Position numbers and translations under genes: made by a program. Below are positions 33,818 through 41,209 of a stretch of 64,000 bases of DNA, piece by piece. The notes under the pieces are model-generated. The model had not been told where the DNA came from and made no database searches. It was given only the letters and a program-made list of their open reading frames with translations. The DNA lies in NCBI GenBank assembly GCA_964512225.1, contig CAZEKB010000016.1, positions 15,755-79,754 on the forward strand, given 5' to 3'. Source of the DNA: CAZEKB01 sp964512225. GTDB lineage: Bacteria; Myxococcota_A; UBA796; UBA9615. The stretch's first letter is position 1, and each line of letters opens with the position of its first letter.

Positions 33818-35389
33818 ATGAAGAGAGTCCTGCTCCCCCTGCTCCTGTGGGCGCTCGCGACGTCCCCCGCCTTCGCCGACGGCGAGTCGATCGAGGCGGT
33901 GTGTCCGCCCGACGAGCTCGAGATGGAGCCCACCCGGTACCTCCGGGCCCTCAGCCTCGACATCCGGGGCACGGTCCCGACGATGGAGGAGTACGCGCAG
34001 GTCACGGAGGCGGGGGCGGTGCCGGAGTCGATGATCGACGACTGGCTGGCGTCGGAGGCGTTCGTGGAGCGGGCGGTGCGCTACCACCGCGGCCTGCTCT
34101 GGAACAACGTCCGCACGATCAACCTGTTCAACGCCGCGGTGGGCATCCGCCGGAGCCGCATCGACGGCGGCCCCTTCGTGTATTGGCGCACGAACCCCGC
34201 GGTGCGCTACCGCGGCGACAACGTCCCCTGCCTCGATCAGCCGGCCGAGTTCGACCAGTACGGCACCCCGGTGACCTACGACCAGGAGGACGGCACCCGA
34301 CGCGAGGGCTGGGTCGAGGTGAACCCCTACTGGGATCCGAGCCAGACGCTGCAGGTGTGCGCCTTCGACGCGCAGGCCCAGGACGTCTCCCCCACCGGCA
34401 CGCAGTGCGCGAGCCGCGACGGGGTCGCCGACGTCGGCTGCGGCTGCGGCCCCGGCCTGGCCTGGTGCCGGTACGGCTCGCGCAACCCGCTGATGGACTC
34501 CTTCGCGCAGGCCCTCGAGATGCGCGTCGCCGACAACATCCGCCGGGACGCGTCGTGGGTCGATCTGCTGACCGGCCGCCGGGCGTGGGTGAACGGGCCG
34601 CTGGTCCACTACTGGACGTACCAGACGGGCGTGTACGCCAACGTCCGGCTCATCCCCGAGCCGCTCGACGCCGACGCGCTGCCCGATCTGGACTACACGG
34701 ACTACGACACCTGGGTCGAGATCGAGCTCCCGGAGAACCACTCGGGGATCTTCACCGACCCGGCGTTCCTCATGCGCTTCCAGACCCGCCGGGCGCGCGC
34801 GGCTCGCTTCAACGCCAGCTTCCTGTGCAGCCCCTTCAACGCCCCCGCGGGCGGGCTGCCCAACGAGTCCGACCTCGTGCCGCCCCTCGACCTGCAGATC
34901 CGCGACGGCTGCGACTACTGCCACGCCATGCTCGAGCCGACCGGGGCCCACTGGGGTCGTTGGCCGGAGAACGGCGGCGGCTACCTGGACCCGGTCCGGT
35001 TCCCGCCCGAGCGCGAGGACTGCCTCGACTGCGCCGTGTACGGCATCGGCTGCGGCGACGACTGCCGGCGCTACTACGCCACCGCCTCGCTGGGCCCGGA
35101 AGAGGACCCGTTCCTGGGCATGCTCGACGCCTACAAGTTCCGGCGCGAGCCCCACAAGCCGAACATCGAGGCGGGCCCCGAGGCGCTCGTCCAGGGCGGG
35201 CTGGTCGACGGGCGTCTGCCGTCGTGCACGGCCGAGTCCGCCGCGCGCTTCCTGATCGGTCGCGACCTGCTCGAAGAGGAGCTCCCGTGGGTCCAGGACG
35301 TGGCCGTCGGCTTCGCGGACTCGGACTACAGCTGGCGCGATGTGGTCAAGTCCGTCGTGCTCAGCGACGCCTACCGGAGGGTCCGATGA
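33818..35389 (+). CDS. Exported DUF1549/DUF1592-type protein with CxxCH motif
   Basis: This 523-residue protein has a signal peptide (LLWALATSPAFA). The segment YLRALSLDIRGTVPTMEEYA resembles DUF1549 (RLSLDxxGxxPT), and the C-terminal region (FLIGRDLLEEELPWVQDVAV, WRDVVKSVVLSDAYRR) resembles the DUF1592/DUF1585 group. DGCDYCHAMLEP at 363-374 gives a CxxCH site (Cys365, Cys368, His369); several further Cys pairs (CGCGPGLAWC, CLDCAVYGIGCGDDC) suggest more metal or disulfide chemistry. These families are usually encoded beside DUF1501 proteins, as here. Biochemical role unknown. Confidence 0.83.
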   Translation: MKRVLLPLLLWALATSPAFADGESIEAVCPPDELEMEPTRYLRALSLDIRGTVPTMEEYAQVTEAGAVPESMIDDWLASEAFVERAVRYHRGLLWNNVRTINLFNAAVGIRRSRIDGGPFVYWRTNPAVRYRGDNVPCLDQPAEFDQYGTPVTYDQEDGTRREGWVEVNPYWDPSQTLQVCAFDAQAQDVSPTGTQCASRDGVADVGCGCGPGLAWCRYGSRNPLMDSFAQALEMRVADNIRRDASWVDLLTGRRAWVNGPLVHYWTYQTGVYANVRLIPEPLDADALPDLDYTDYDTWVEIELPENHSGIFTDPAFLMRFQTRRARAARFNASFLCSPFNAPAGGLPNESDLVPPLDLQIRDGCDYCHAMLEPTGAHWGRWPENGGGYLDPVRFPPEREDCLDCAVYGIGCGDDCRRYYATASLGPEEDPFLGMLDAYKFRREPHKPNIEAGPEALVQGGLVDGRLPSCTAESAARFLIGRDLLEEELPWVQDVAVGFADSDYSWRDVVKSVVLSDAYRRVR

Positions 35390-36048
35390 CGCTTCGCACC
35401 TCGACCGCCGTCGCCCTCGCCGCCCTCCTCGCGGCGTGCGCCCCCCAGGAGGTCCCCGAGGTCGTCGTGGAGGCTCCGCCCGCCATGCCGGTGGACGTGG
35501 GCGTGGGCGAAGGAGACCCCGCCGACCTCGTCCCCGCTCCCGAGCCCGGGCAGCGGGACCGGCGGCGCATGGACATCGACCAGCTCGACGCGACGATCCA
35601 GCGGGTGACCGGCGGGCTCTACTGGCGGGTGGGCGACGTCAGCCAGTTCGAGGCGCTGTCGGCCACCCTCGGCAAGCCGGACTACGCCGACTCGACGAAC
35701 GAGGACCTGGCGCCCTCGCTGCTGTTCCAGAAGTTCCTGGGCGACGCCGCCGGCTCGGTGTGCGGCGAGCTCGCGCAGGTCGATCCGCAGCGGGCCGAGG
35801 GCGACCGCACGCTCCTCACGAGCGTGACGGCCGAGGCCACGATCGAGACCGATCCCGACGGCGTGGAGGCGAACCTCGTGAGCCTGCTGCTGCGGTACCA
35901 CGGACGGACGCTCGAGCCGGGCGCCGACGCCCTGAACACGTGGCGCTGGCTGTTCGAGAGCACGACCCACGTCTCGGCCGATCCCGTCGCAGGCTGGCGC
36001 GCGGTGTGCGTCGGCCTCATGACCCACCCCGACTTCTACACGTACTAG
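35386..36048 (+). CDS. Lipoprotein in the DUF1501 module
   Basis: This 220-residue lipoprotein (VALAALLAACAPQEVP) starts at an ATG overlapping the preceding TGA (ATGA). After a Pro/Val-rich linker, the C-terminal ~150 residues are helical (QLDATIQRVTGGLYWRVGDV, LLFQKFLGDAAGSVCGELAQ) and end in WRAVCVGLMTHPDFYTY. The ending VGLMTHPDF resembles the C-terminus of DUF1585/DUF1549-type proteins, so this may be a divergent, heme-free relative or an accessory subunit. No catalytic motif is visible. It lies 15 nt before the DUF1501 gene. Confidence 0.78.
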   Translation: MTLRTSTAVALAALLAACAPQEVPEVVVEAPPAMPVDVGVGEGDPADLVPAPEPGQRDRRRMDIDQLDATIQRVTGGLYWRVGDVSQFEALSATLGKPDYADSTNEDLAPSLLFQKFLGDAAGSVCGELAQVDPQRAEGDRTLLTSVTAEATIETDPDGVEANLVSLLLRYHGRTLEPGADALNTWRWLFESTTHVSADPVAGWRAVCVGLMTHPDFYTY

Positions 36049-36063
36049 GAAGGAGCGACGGAC

Positions 36064-37440
36064 ATGGCGAAGCTCGACCTCAATCGTCGGCACTTCCTGG
36101 GCGGCGCGGCCGCGGTCGGCGGTCTCGCTGCCTTCGGCGGCCTCGGACCCGCGACCCGGCTCGCCCGGGCGGACGGGGGCGCCGACCGCTACTTCATCTT
36201 CTGCTACTTCAGCGGCGGCTGGGACACGCTGCTGTCCCTCGATCCCCGGGACCCCGTCGCGTTCAACAACGACGTCGTGTCCGATACGAGGATCCAGCCC
36301 GCCTACGACCTGCTCGACGACGACGGCAACGACGGCTCCCTGGTGGACGTCGGCGACGGCATCTTCTTCGGTCCCTACATCGGAGACCTGCGGAACCACT
36401 TCGAGCACTTCGCCGTGGTGCGCGGCATGTCCATGGAGACGCTCACGCACGAGGCGGGGCGGCGCCGCTTCATCACCGGCAAGCCCCCGTCCGGTCTGCT
36501 CGCTCGGGGGTCGTCCGGGGCCACGTGGTTCGCGGGCCTGTTCGGTGAGCAGGAGCTGATCCCCAACCTCTCGGTGCGGGTGGAGACCTACAACGTCGAC
36601 AACCCCACGTACGCCACCGGGCTCGCCGTCAACAGCGTCCCCGATCTGCTGCGGGCGCTGCGGGCCGACGAGACCGCCCTGGGGGACATGGAGCTCCGGC
36701 AGATCGACCAGATGCTCCGGGACGCGGCGGCGTGCGATCGCAACCGGCGCTCGGCGGTCTACCGGGCGGCGGAGGAGTCGCGGCTGCAGGTCGAGGCGAT
36801 GGTCGGCAGCGGCGTGGACGTCCTGTTCGACTTCCAGGCGAACACGGAGGCGATGGCGGCGCTGCGGCAGCACTACGGCATCGCCGCCAGCGGGGCGGCG
36901 GCCCTGCGGACGCCCGAGGCGCAGGGGGCGATGGCCGTGACCGCGCTCACCAGCGGGGTGAGCCGGGCGGTGTCGATCCAGGTCGCGTCGGGGCTCGACG
37001 CGCACTACGACGAGTGGACGACCGACCACGGGCCGCGCCAGGAGCGGGGCTTCGACGTGGTGGCGCGGATGATCGAGGATCTGCAGTCGCGCGAGTACCG
37101 GGACACGGGCGAGACGTGGCTCGATCACACGACGATCGTGGGGTTCAGCGAGTTCGGCCGCACCGCCATGCTCAACGCGAACACGGGCCGGGACCACTCC
37201 CTGACGTCCTCCTGTTTCGTGGCGGGCGCGGGCATCCGGGGCGGCCGGGTGATCGGCAAGTCGAGCGACGTGGGGATGATCCCCTACGGCTGCGACCTCG
37301 CCACCGGCCTGCCGGATCCCGCGGGCGAGATCATCAAGCCGGAGCACATCTACCGCGCGCTGATGCACGACGCGGGCGTCGAGGGAGACCCGGCCGACCT
37401 CCGCGTCGACCCGCTGATGGCGCTGCTGCGGAACGGGTAG
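36064..37440 (+). CDS. Tat-exported DUF1501 family protein
   Basis: This 458-residue protein has a twin-arginine signal (LNRRHFLGGAAAVGGLAAFG) and matches DUF1501, a group with an alkaline phosphatase/sulfatase-like fold: YFIFCYFSGGWDTLLSLDPR, YDEWTTDHGPRQERGFDVV, TTIVGFSEFGRTAMLNANTG, then RDHSLTSSCFVAGAGIRGG. A Shine-Dalgarno AAGGAG lies 8 nt upstream. It is the last gene of the four-gene exported module. Tat export suggests it folds with a cofactor in the cytoplasm. Family activity is unproven. Confidence 0.9.
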   Translation: MAKLDLNRRHFLGGAAAVGGLAAFGGLGPATRLARADGGADRYFIFCYFSGGWDTLLSLDPRDPVAFNNDVVSDTRIQPAYDLLDDDGNDGSLVDVGDGIFFGPYIGDLRNHFEHFAVVRGMSMETLTHEAGRRRFITGKPPSGLLARGSSGATWFAGLFGEQELIPNLSVRVETYNVDNPTYATGLAVNSVPDLLRALRADETALGDMELRQIDQMLRDAAACDRNRRSAVYRAAEESRLQVEAMVGSGVDVLFDFQANTEAMAALRQHYGIAASGAAALRTPEAQGAMAVTALTSGVSRAVSIQVASGLDAHYDEWTTDHGPRQERGFDVVARMIEDLQSREYRDTGETWLDHTTIVGFSEFGRTAMLNANTGRDHSLTSSCFVAGAGIRGGRVIGKSSDVGMIPYGCDLATGLPDPAGEIIKPEHIYRALMHDAGVEGDPADLRVDPLMALLRNG

Positions 37441-37487
37441 ACCCGGCGCAGAGTCGCTCCCCGACGACGGCAGGGCGAGCCGCCGGG

Positions 37488-37532
37488 CGGCAAGAACTCG
37501 TGTGTTTCGGCGAACCGGGCCGGTTGTTGCCG
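37488..37532 (+). repeat. Dispersed palindromic element, copy B
   Basis: This 45-bp element is bounded by CGGCAA and TTGCCG and is nearly the reverse complement of the 3091-3136 element; TGTTTCGGCGAACCGGGC is identical. It lies 47 nt past the DUF1501 stop and immediately before a serine-protease remnant. Confidence 0.65.
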
Positions 37533-37712
37533 GTCCTGCGCAAGGCGGGCAAGTCCGACGTGGCGCTGGTGAAGGCGCAGGTCCGCAAGTCGCCCTGCGC
37601 GGTCGCGCGCGGCGGGACGCCCGACGAAGGCAGCGACCTGTTCGTCATCGGGTCGCCCCTCGGCGACGAGCTCGAGCAGTCGGTGACGAAGGGGATCCGG
37701 GAACCTCTCGGA
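37533..37712 (+). pseudogene. Remnant of a trypsin-like (HtrA-type) serine protease
   Basis: One plus frame reads GKSDVALVKAQVRKSPCAVA, then GGTPDEGSDLFVIGSPLGDE and LEQSVTKGI. This is the stretch around the catalytic Asp (DVALVK) and the strand GSxLxVIGSPLG...SVTKGI that normally precedes the GxSGGP serine motif. The frame has no start and is lost after KGI; the N-terminus, His and Ser motifs are absent. It begins right at palindromic element B. It is best read as a fragment left by a deletion or rearrangement. Confidence 0.6.
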
Positions 37713-37713
37713 C

Positions 37714-38064
37714 ATGGCCCAGGCCATCGCGACGTCGGACCTGCAGGAGGGCCAGCTCGGGGACGTGGAGCTCAGCCTCCTGCTCCGTGACGGCACCCTC
37801 ATCGAGGTCTCCAACACCGCCCCGCAGGCCCAGCGGATCAGCAGCCGCGCCCGGTTCCTCGTGAGTGTCCCCATGGACATCAAGACGGTGCACGCCATCG
37901 CCGTCTCCCCGCCCCGCGCCCTGCAGTGGAGCGTCGTGGGCAAGAAGTTCGTGCAGGTGAAGTCCGACAAGCACGGCGTGAAGTACTACCGGGCGGCGTT
38001 CTCCTGCCTGCGGTACGAGATGCACATGGACCGGAAGAAGCGCGCGGCCGACTCCGACGACTGA
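37714..38064 (+). CDS. Hypothetical protein, possibly a truncated C-terminal fragment
   Basis: This frame encodes 116 residues (LGDVELSLLLRDGTLIEVSN, SVPMDIKTVHAIAVSPP, YYRAAFSCLRYEMHMDRKKR). It is hydrophilic, without signal peptide or membrane segment. The composition and frame look coding, but the ATG at 37714 has a poor ribosome site, and the frame extends upstream (GSGNLSD before the Met) into the protease remnant. It is therefore either a small real gene or the C-terminal half of a broken one. No family was recognised. Confidence 0.5.
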   Translation: MAQAIATSDLQEGQLGDVELSLLLRDGTLIEVSNTAPQAQRISSRARFLVSVPMDIKTVHAIAVSPPRALQWSVVGKKFVQVKSDKHGVKYYRAAFSCLRYEMHMDRKKRAADSDD

Positions 38065-38083
38065 GTGAGCGGCGCGCTAGTCG
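38058..38083. terminator. Weak hairpin across the 38064/38077 convergent junction
   Basis: CGACTG (38058-38063) and TAGTCG (38078-38083) can form a 6-bp stem including one G-U pair. The arms cover parts of both stop codons (TGA 38062-38064; TAG on the minus strand at 38079-38077). Confidence 0.35.
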
Positions 38084-38806
38084 CGCGGGTCCTCGTGGCC
38101 GGAGTCGTCGTCGTCGGTCACGTCGTCGTCGTCACCGGCGTCGAGTACCTCGAGGTCCCAGGGGCGGGATCGCCGCCCCGTCTCGTCCACGGCCACCAGC
38201 TCGTAGGTCCCCGGGGCCACGTCCAAGGCCATCGAGTAGCGGTCGTCGCCGAGCGCCTGGGATGCGACGTCCCGGTCGCCGAGGCGGAACCGCCGGCTGT
38301 CGCGGGCGGCCGCCACGCCCGCGGCCGTCACGAACCCGTCCCAGGCCCGCACGGCGGTGCCCCCGCCCGCCCGCGCGGTCCCTTCGAGGGTCGACGGCTC
38401 GGTCTCGAGCTCGTCGCAGCTGTTCTGGCCGGGGGGCGGATCCTTGAGGCGGCAGGCCCAGTCCCGGGGGGGGACGGGGATGGCGAGCTCCCAGATCGCG
38501 TGGTCGCGGTCGGGCACGCGCGGCGAGCGACCGTACCCGGCGCCGCCCTCCGCATCGATGGCGAGCTCGGTGCCGCCCAGGAAGGCCTGGGTCGTCTGGT
38601 CGCACGTCGTGCCGCTCGTGCTCGTCCCGCGTCCCCGGCGTCCAGTCGGTGAACGCTCCGTCGAGCGTGTGGGGGTACGCCGACTCGGCCTGCTCGACGA
38701 ACTCTTCGCCGGGGCGCTCCTCCTCCTGGTCCGGGTCGGGGGTCGTGCAGGCAAAGGCGATGAGGAGCGCGAGGCTCCCCACTCGGATCGCGGTTCGATT
38801 GGTCAT
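38077..38806 (-). pseudogene. Frameshifted lipoprotein gene
   Basis: The minus strand starts MTNRTAIRVGSLALLIAFAC, a lipoprotein signal, and runs to LDGAFTDWTPGTR. The coding pattern then moves to another frame (GTSTSGTTCDQTTQAFLGGT) and continues to the stop at 38077, ending in an acidic DDDDVTDDDDSG tail. The two halves join if one G is removed from the GGGG run near 38640, giving DWTPGRGTSTSGTTCDQT. The product would be about 240 residues of beta-rich lipoprotein. A one-base indel in a homopolymer could be a true mutation or a sequencing error. Confidence 0.65.
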
Positions 38807-39045
38807 GGCAGCAGTCCTGGTCCGTCGGCGCTGCGAGCGAGTGCGCGCCCCTCCACTGGTAGTGACGCCGGCCGTCCGACCGGATCACCCATCGGGCATT
38901 CCCGCGTGCCGGCGGGGGAGCACCGGTCCTAGCTTCCGATCCGGGGCGAGCGGGGTGCTCGCGACCACCCGATTCGGAGCCCGATATTCTTGGTCCCCAG
39001 CCTTTGCCGAGGCCTCCGTCGGAGGGGCACGCCTCCACCGCGGCG
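38807..39045. other. Divergent intergenic region upstream of the polysaccharide locus
   Basis: This 239-nt gap separates the frameshifted lipoprotein gene from wzc. GCGAGC (38946-38951) and GCTCGC (38957-38962) form a 6-bp hairpin with loop GGGGT. No convincing promoter hexamers were found, although the main promoter of the polysaccharide genes should lie here. Confidence 0.4.
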
Positions 39046-41199
39046 GTGACGTCCCTCGATCTCCTCCACCGCGTGGTGGCCTCCGTGGTTCGGTACCGAG
39101 GGTGGGCCGTGCTCGCGGCGATCGCGATCTTCGCGGGCGGAGCGGCGGCGCTGTCGCTGCAGCCGCGGCTGTACTCCGCGCAGGTCCGCATCCTCGTGCA
39201 CCCGCGCGTCCCCCGCGTGCTCGACCAGGTGAAGGACATCCAGCAGGACGTCCCCATCTACAGCCGCGCGGCGCTGGAGCAGTACTACAACACCCAGGAG
39301 GACATCCTCGGCGGCGAGAGCGTGGCGGGCATGGTCGTGGACCAGTGGGACCTGGCGACCAACCCCGACTGGTCCGGCACGCTCGATCCGGCCGAGCCCG
39401 CGCCCGACCCCGACGTCCTGCGATCACGCGCCGTGTCCTCGCTCATGGAGGCGACGCAGCTCACCCGGTCGCCCCAGAGCACGATCCTCGAGCTGACCGT
39501 CACGAGCCTCGATCCGAAGCTGTCCGCGGGGCTCGCCGGGGGCCTCGCGCAGGCCTACAAGGACTACTCCCAGGCCCTTCGCCTCGACCTCACTCGCGAC
39601 GCGTCCACCTGGCTGCTCGACCAGGTCGACTCCCAGCGCGCGCAGCTCGAGACGAGCGAGCAGGCGCTTCAGGACTTCCGCGCCGAGCAGGGGCTGCAGT
39701 CGATCTCCATCAGCGAGTGGCGGAACAGCATCGCCGAGGAGGCGGCCGAGCTGACGACCGCCGTGGCCGTCGCCGAGCGGGCTCGCACCACGTCGCAGGC
39801 CCGCACCGAGGGGCTCGCCCGGTGGTCGGAGGGCGGCCGGGCCCTGTCCGACCACCCGCTCGTGGCCGAGGACACGATGGTGCGATCGCTGAAGCTCGCG
39901 ATCATCGAGCTCGAACGCAAGGGCGCGCGGGCCAGCAACCGCTACGGGGACAAGTTCCCGGCGCGGCTCGCCGACAGCGAGGAGCTCGAGCTGCTGCGGG
40001 GGCGGCTCGCGACCGAGGTGGCCCGCGTGGTGGCGGGCATCGAGTCGAAGCACGCCCAGATCGTCCAGGAGGAGGCCCTGCTCAAGGATCGCCTCGCGTC
40101 CCAGAGCCGCCGCGCCACGGAGCTGGGCGCGCTGGAGGTGGAGTACAACCGGCGGCGGCGCATCGCGGACACCAACGCCAACCTGTACCAGCAGGTCCTG
40201 CGCCGAGCGAAGGAGACGGAGCTCTCCCAGAATATCGACGCGTCGAACATCAACGTGCTGCACGAGCCCCAGGTGCCCGAGCACCCGTCGCACCCGCGGG
40301 TGCTGCTGGCGATGCTGATGATCGCGATGCTCGCCGGGGCGGGGGCGCTGGGCACCGCGCTGCTGCTCGAGACGCTCGACTCGCGGCTCAAGAGCCCCCA
40401 CGACATCGAGCAGCTCTTCGGCCTCCAGCCGATCGGGATCGTGCCGTCCGTGAACATGACGGGCACGCACGAGGTCTTCGCGGGCCGCGCCCAGCAGTCG
40501 GCCGCGGCGGAGTGCTTGCGGTCGATCCGCACGAACCTGATGTTCGCGGGCAAGGCCCGTCCCCTGCGGCGGCTGCTCGTCACGTCGGGGAGCCCCGGCG
40601 AGGGCAAGACGACGCTGTGCGCCAACCTGGGCGCCACGATGGCGCTCGCGGGCAACCGGGTGCTGGTCGTCGACACGGACATGCGCCGGCCCCGGATCCA
40701 CCGGGCCTTCGGCGTCGACACCGGGCCCGGCCTCTCCCACGTCCTCATCGGCGACCGCGAGCTGCGCGAGGTGATCGTCAAGAGCGAGATCGACGGCCTG
40801 CACCTCGTGCGCTGCGGGACCCCGCCGCACAACCCCGCCGAGCTGCTCGACAGCGACGCCTTCGCGGCCGTACTGGACCGGCTCTCGGAGATGTACGACT
40901 ACGTGCTGCTGGACTCGCCGCCGATCCTCGCGGTGACCGACGCCAGCATCCTCGCCCAGAAGGTGGACGGGACGCTGCTGGTCGTGCGCGTGGGCCAGAC
41001 CGAGCGCCGCCGCCTGCGGGCCGCGCTGCGCACCCTGGAGAGCGTCGACGCGGATCTCGTGGGCCTCGTCTGCAACGACCTGAGCTCCTCCGGCCGGGGC
41101 TACGGCTACGGGTACGGCTACGGGTACGGCTACGGGTACGGCTACGGGTACGGCGCCGACGAAGACGACGTCGAGCCCCCGAAGCGCCGTCGGGCCTGA
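39046..41199 (+). CDS. wzc: Wzc-type chain-length regulator / BY tyrosine kinase with Gly-Tyr tail
   Basis: This ~717-residue protein probably starts at GTG 39046 (TTG 39004 is possible). It has an N-terminal Wzz domain between two membrane segments (VLAAIAIFAGGAAALSL and HPRVLLAMLMIAMLAGAGAL), with a periplasmic coiled coil. The cytoplasmic BY-kinase has Walker A TSGSPGEGKTTLCANLGA (~515), a Walker A' VVDTDMRRPRIH and Walker B DYVLLDSPP. The tail has nine alternating Gly-Tyr pairs (residues 686-702), the expected autophosphorylation cluster. It would control polymer length and export through Wza. It heads the polysaccharide locus. Confidence 0.93.
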   Translation: MTSLDLLHRVVASVVRYRGWAVLAAIAIFAGGAAALSLQPRLYSAQVRILVHPRVPRVLDQVKDIQQDVPIYSRAALEQYYNTQEDILGGESVAGMVVDQWDLATNPDWSGTLDPAEPAPDPDVLRSRAVSSLMEATQLTRSPQSTILELTVTSLDPKLSAGLAGGLAQAYKDYSQALRLDLTRDASTWLLDQVDSQRAQLETSEQALQDFRAEQGLQSISISEWRNSIAEEAAELTTAVAVAERARTTSQARTEGLARWSEGGRALSDHPLVAEDTMVRSLKLAIIELERKGARASNRYGDKFPARLADSEELELLRGRLATEVARVVAGIESKHAQIVQEEALLKDRLASQSRRATELGALEVEYNRRRRIADTNANLYQQVLRRAKETELSQNIDASNINVLHEPQVPEHPSHPRVLLAMLMIAMLAGAGALGTALLLETLDSRLKSPHDIEQLFGLQPIGIVPSVNMTGTHEVFAGRAQQSAAAECLRSIRTNLMFAGKARPLRRLLVTSGSPGEGKTTLCANLGATMALAGNRVLVVDTDMRRPRIHRAFGVDTGPGLSHVLIGDRELREVIVKSEIDGLHLVRCGTPPHNPAELLDSDAFAAVLDRLSEMYDYVLLDSPPILAVTDASILAQKVDGTLLVVRVGQTERRRLRAALRTLESVDADLVGLVCNDLSSSGRGYGYGYGYGYGYGYGYGYGADEDDVEPPKRRRA
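41101..41151 (+). repeat. 12-bp tandem repeat encoding the Gly-Tyr tail of Wzc
   Basis: The unit GGCTACGGGTAC repeats about four times and encodes alternating Gly-Tyr. Loss or gain of one 12-bp unit would keep the frame and change the Tyr count by two. Confidence 0.85.
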
Positions 41200-41209
41200 C
41201 GCCGGTCCG

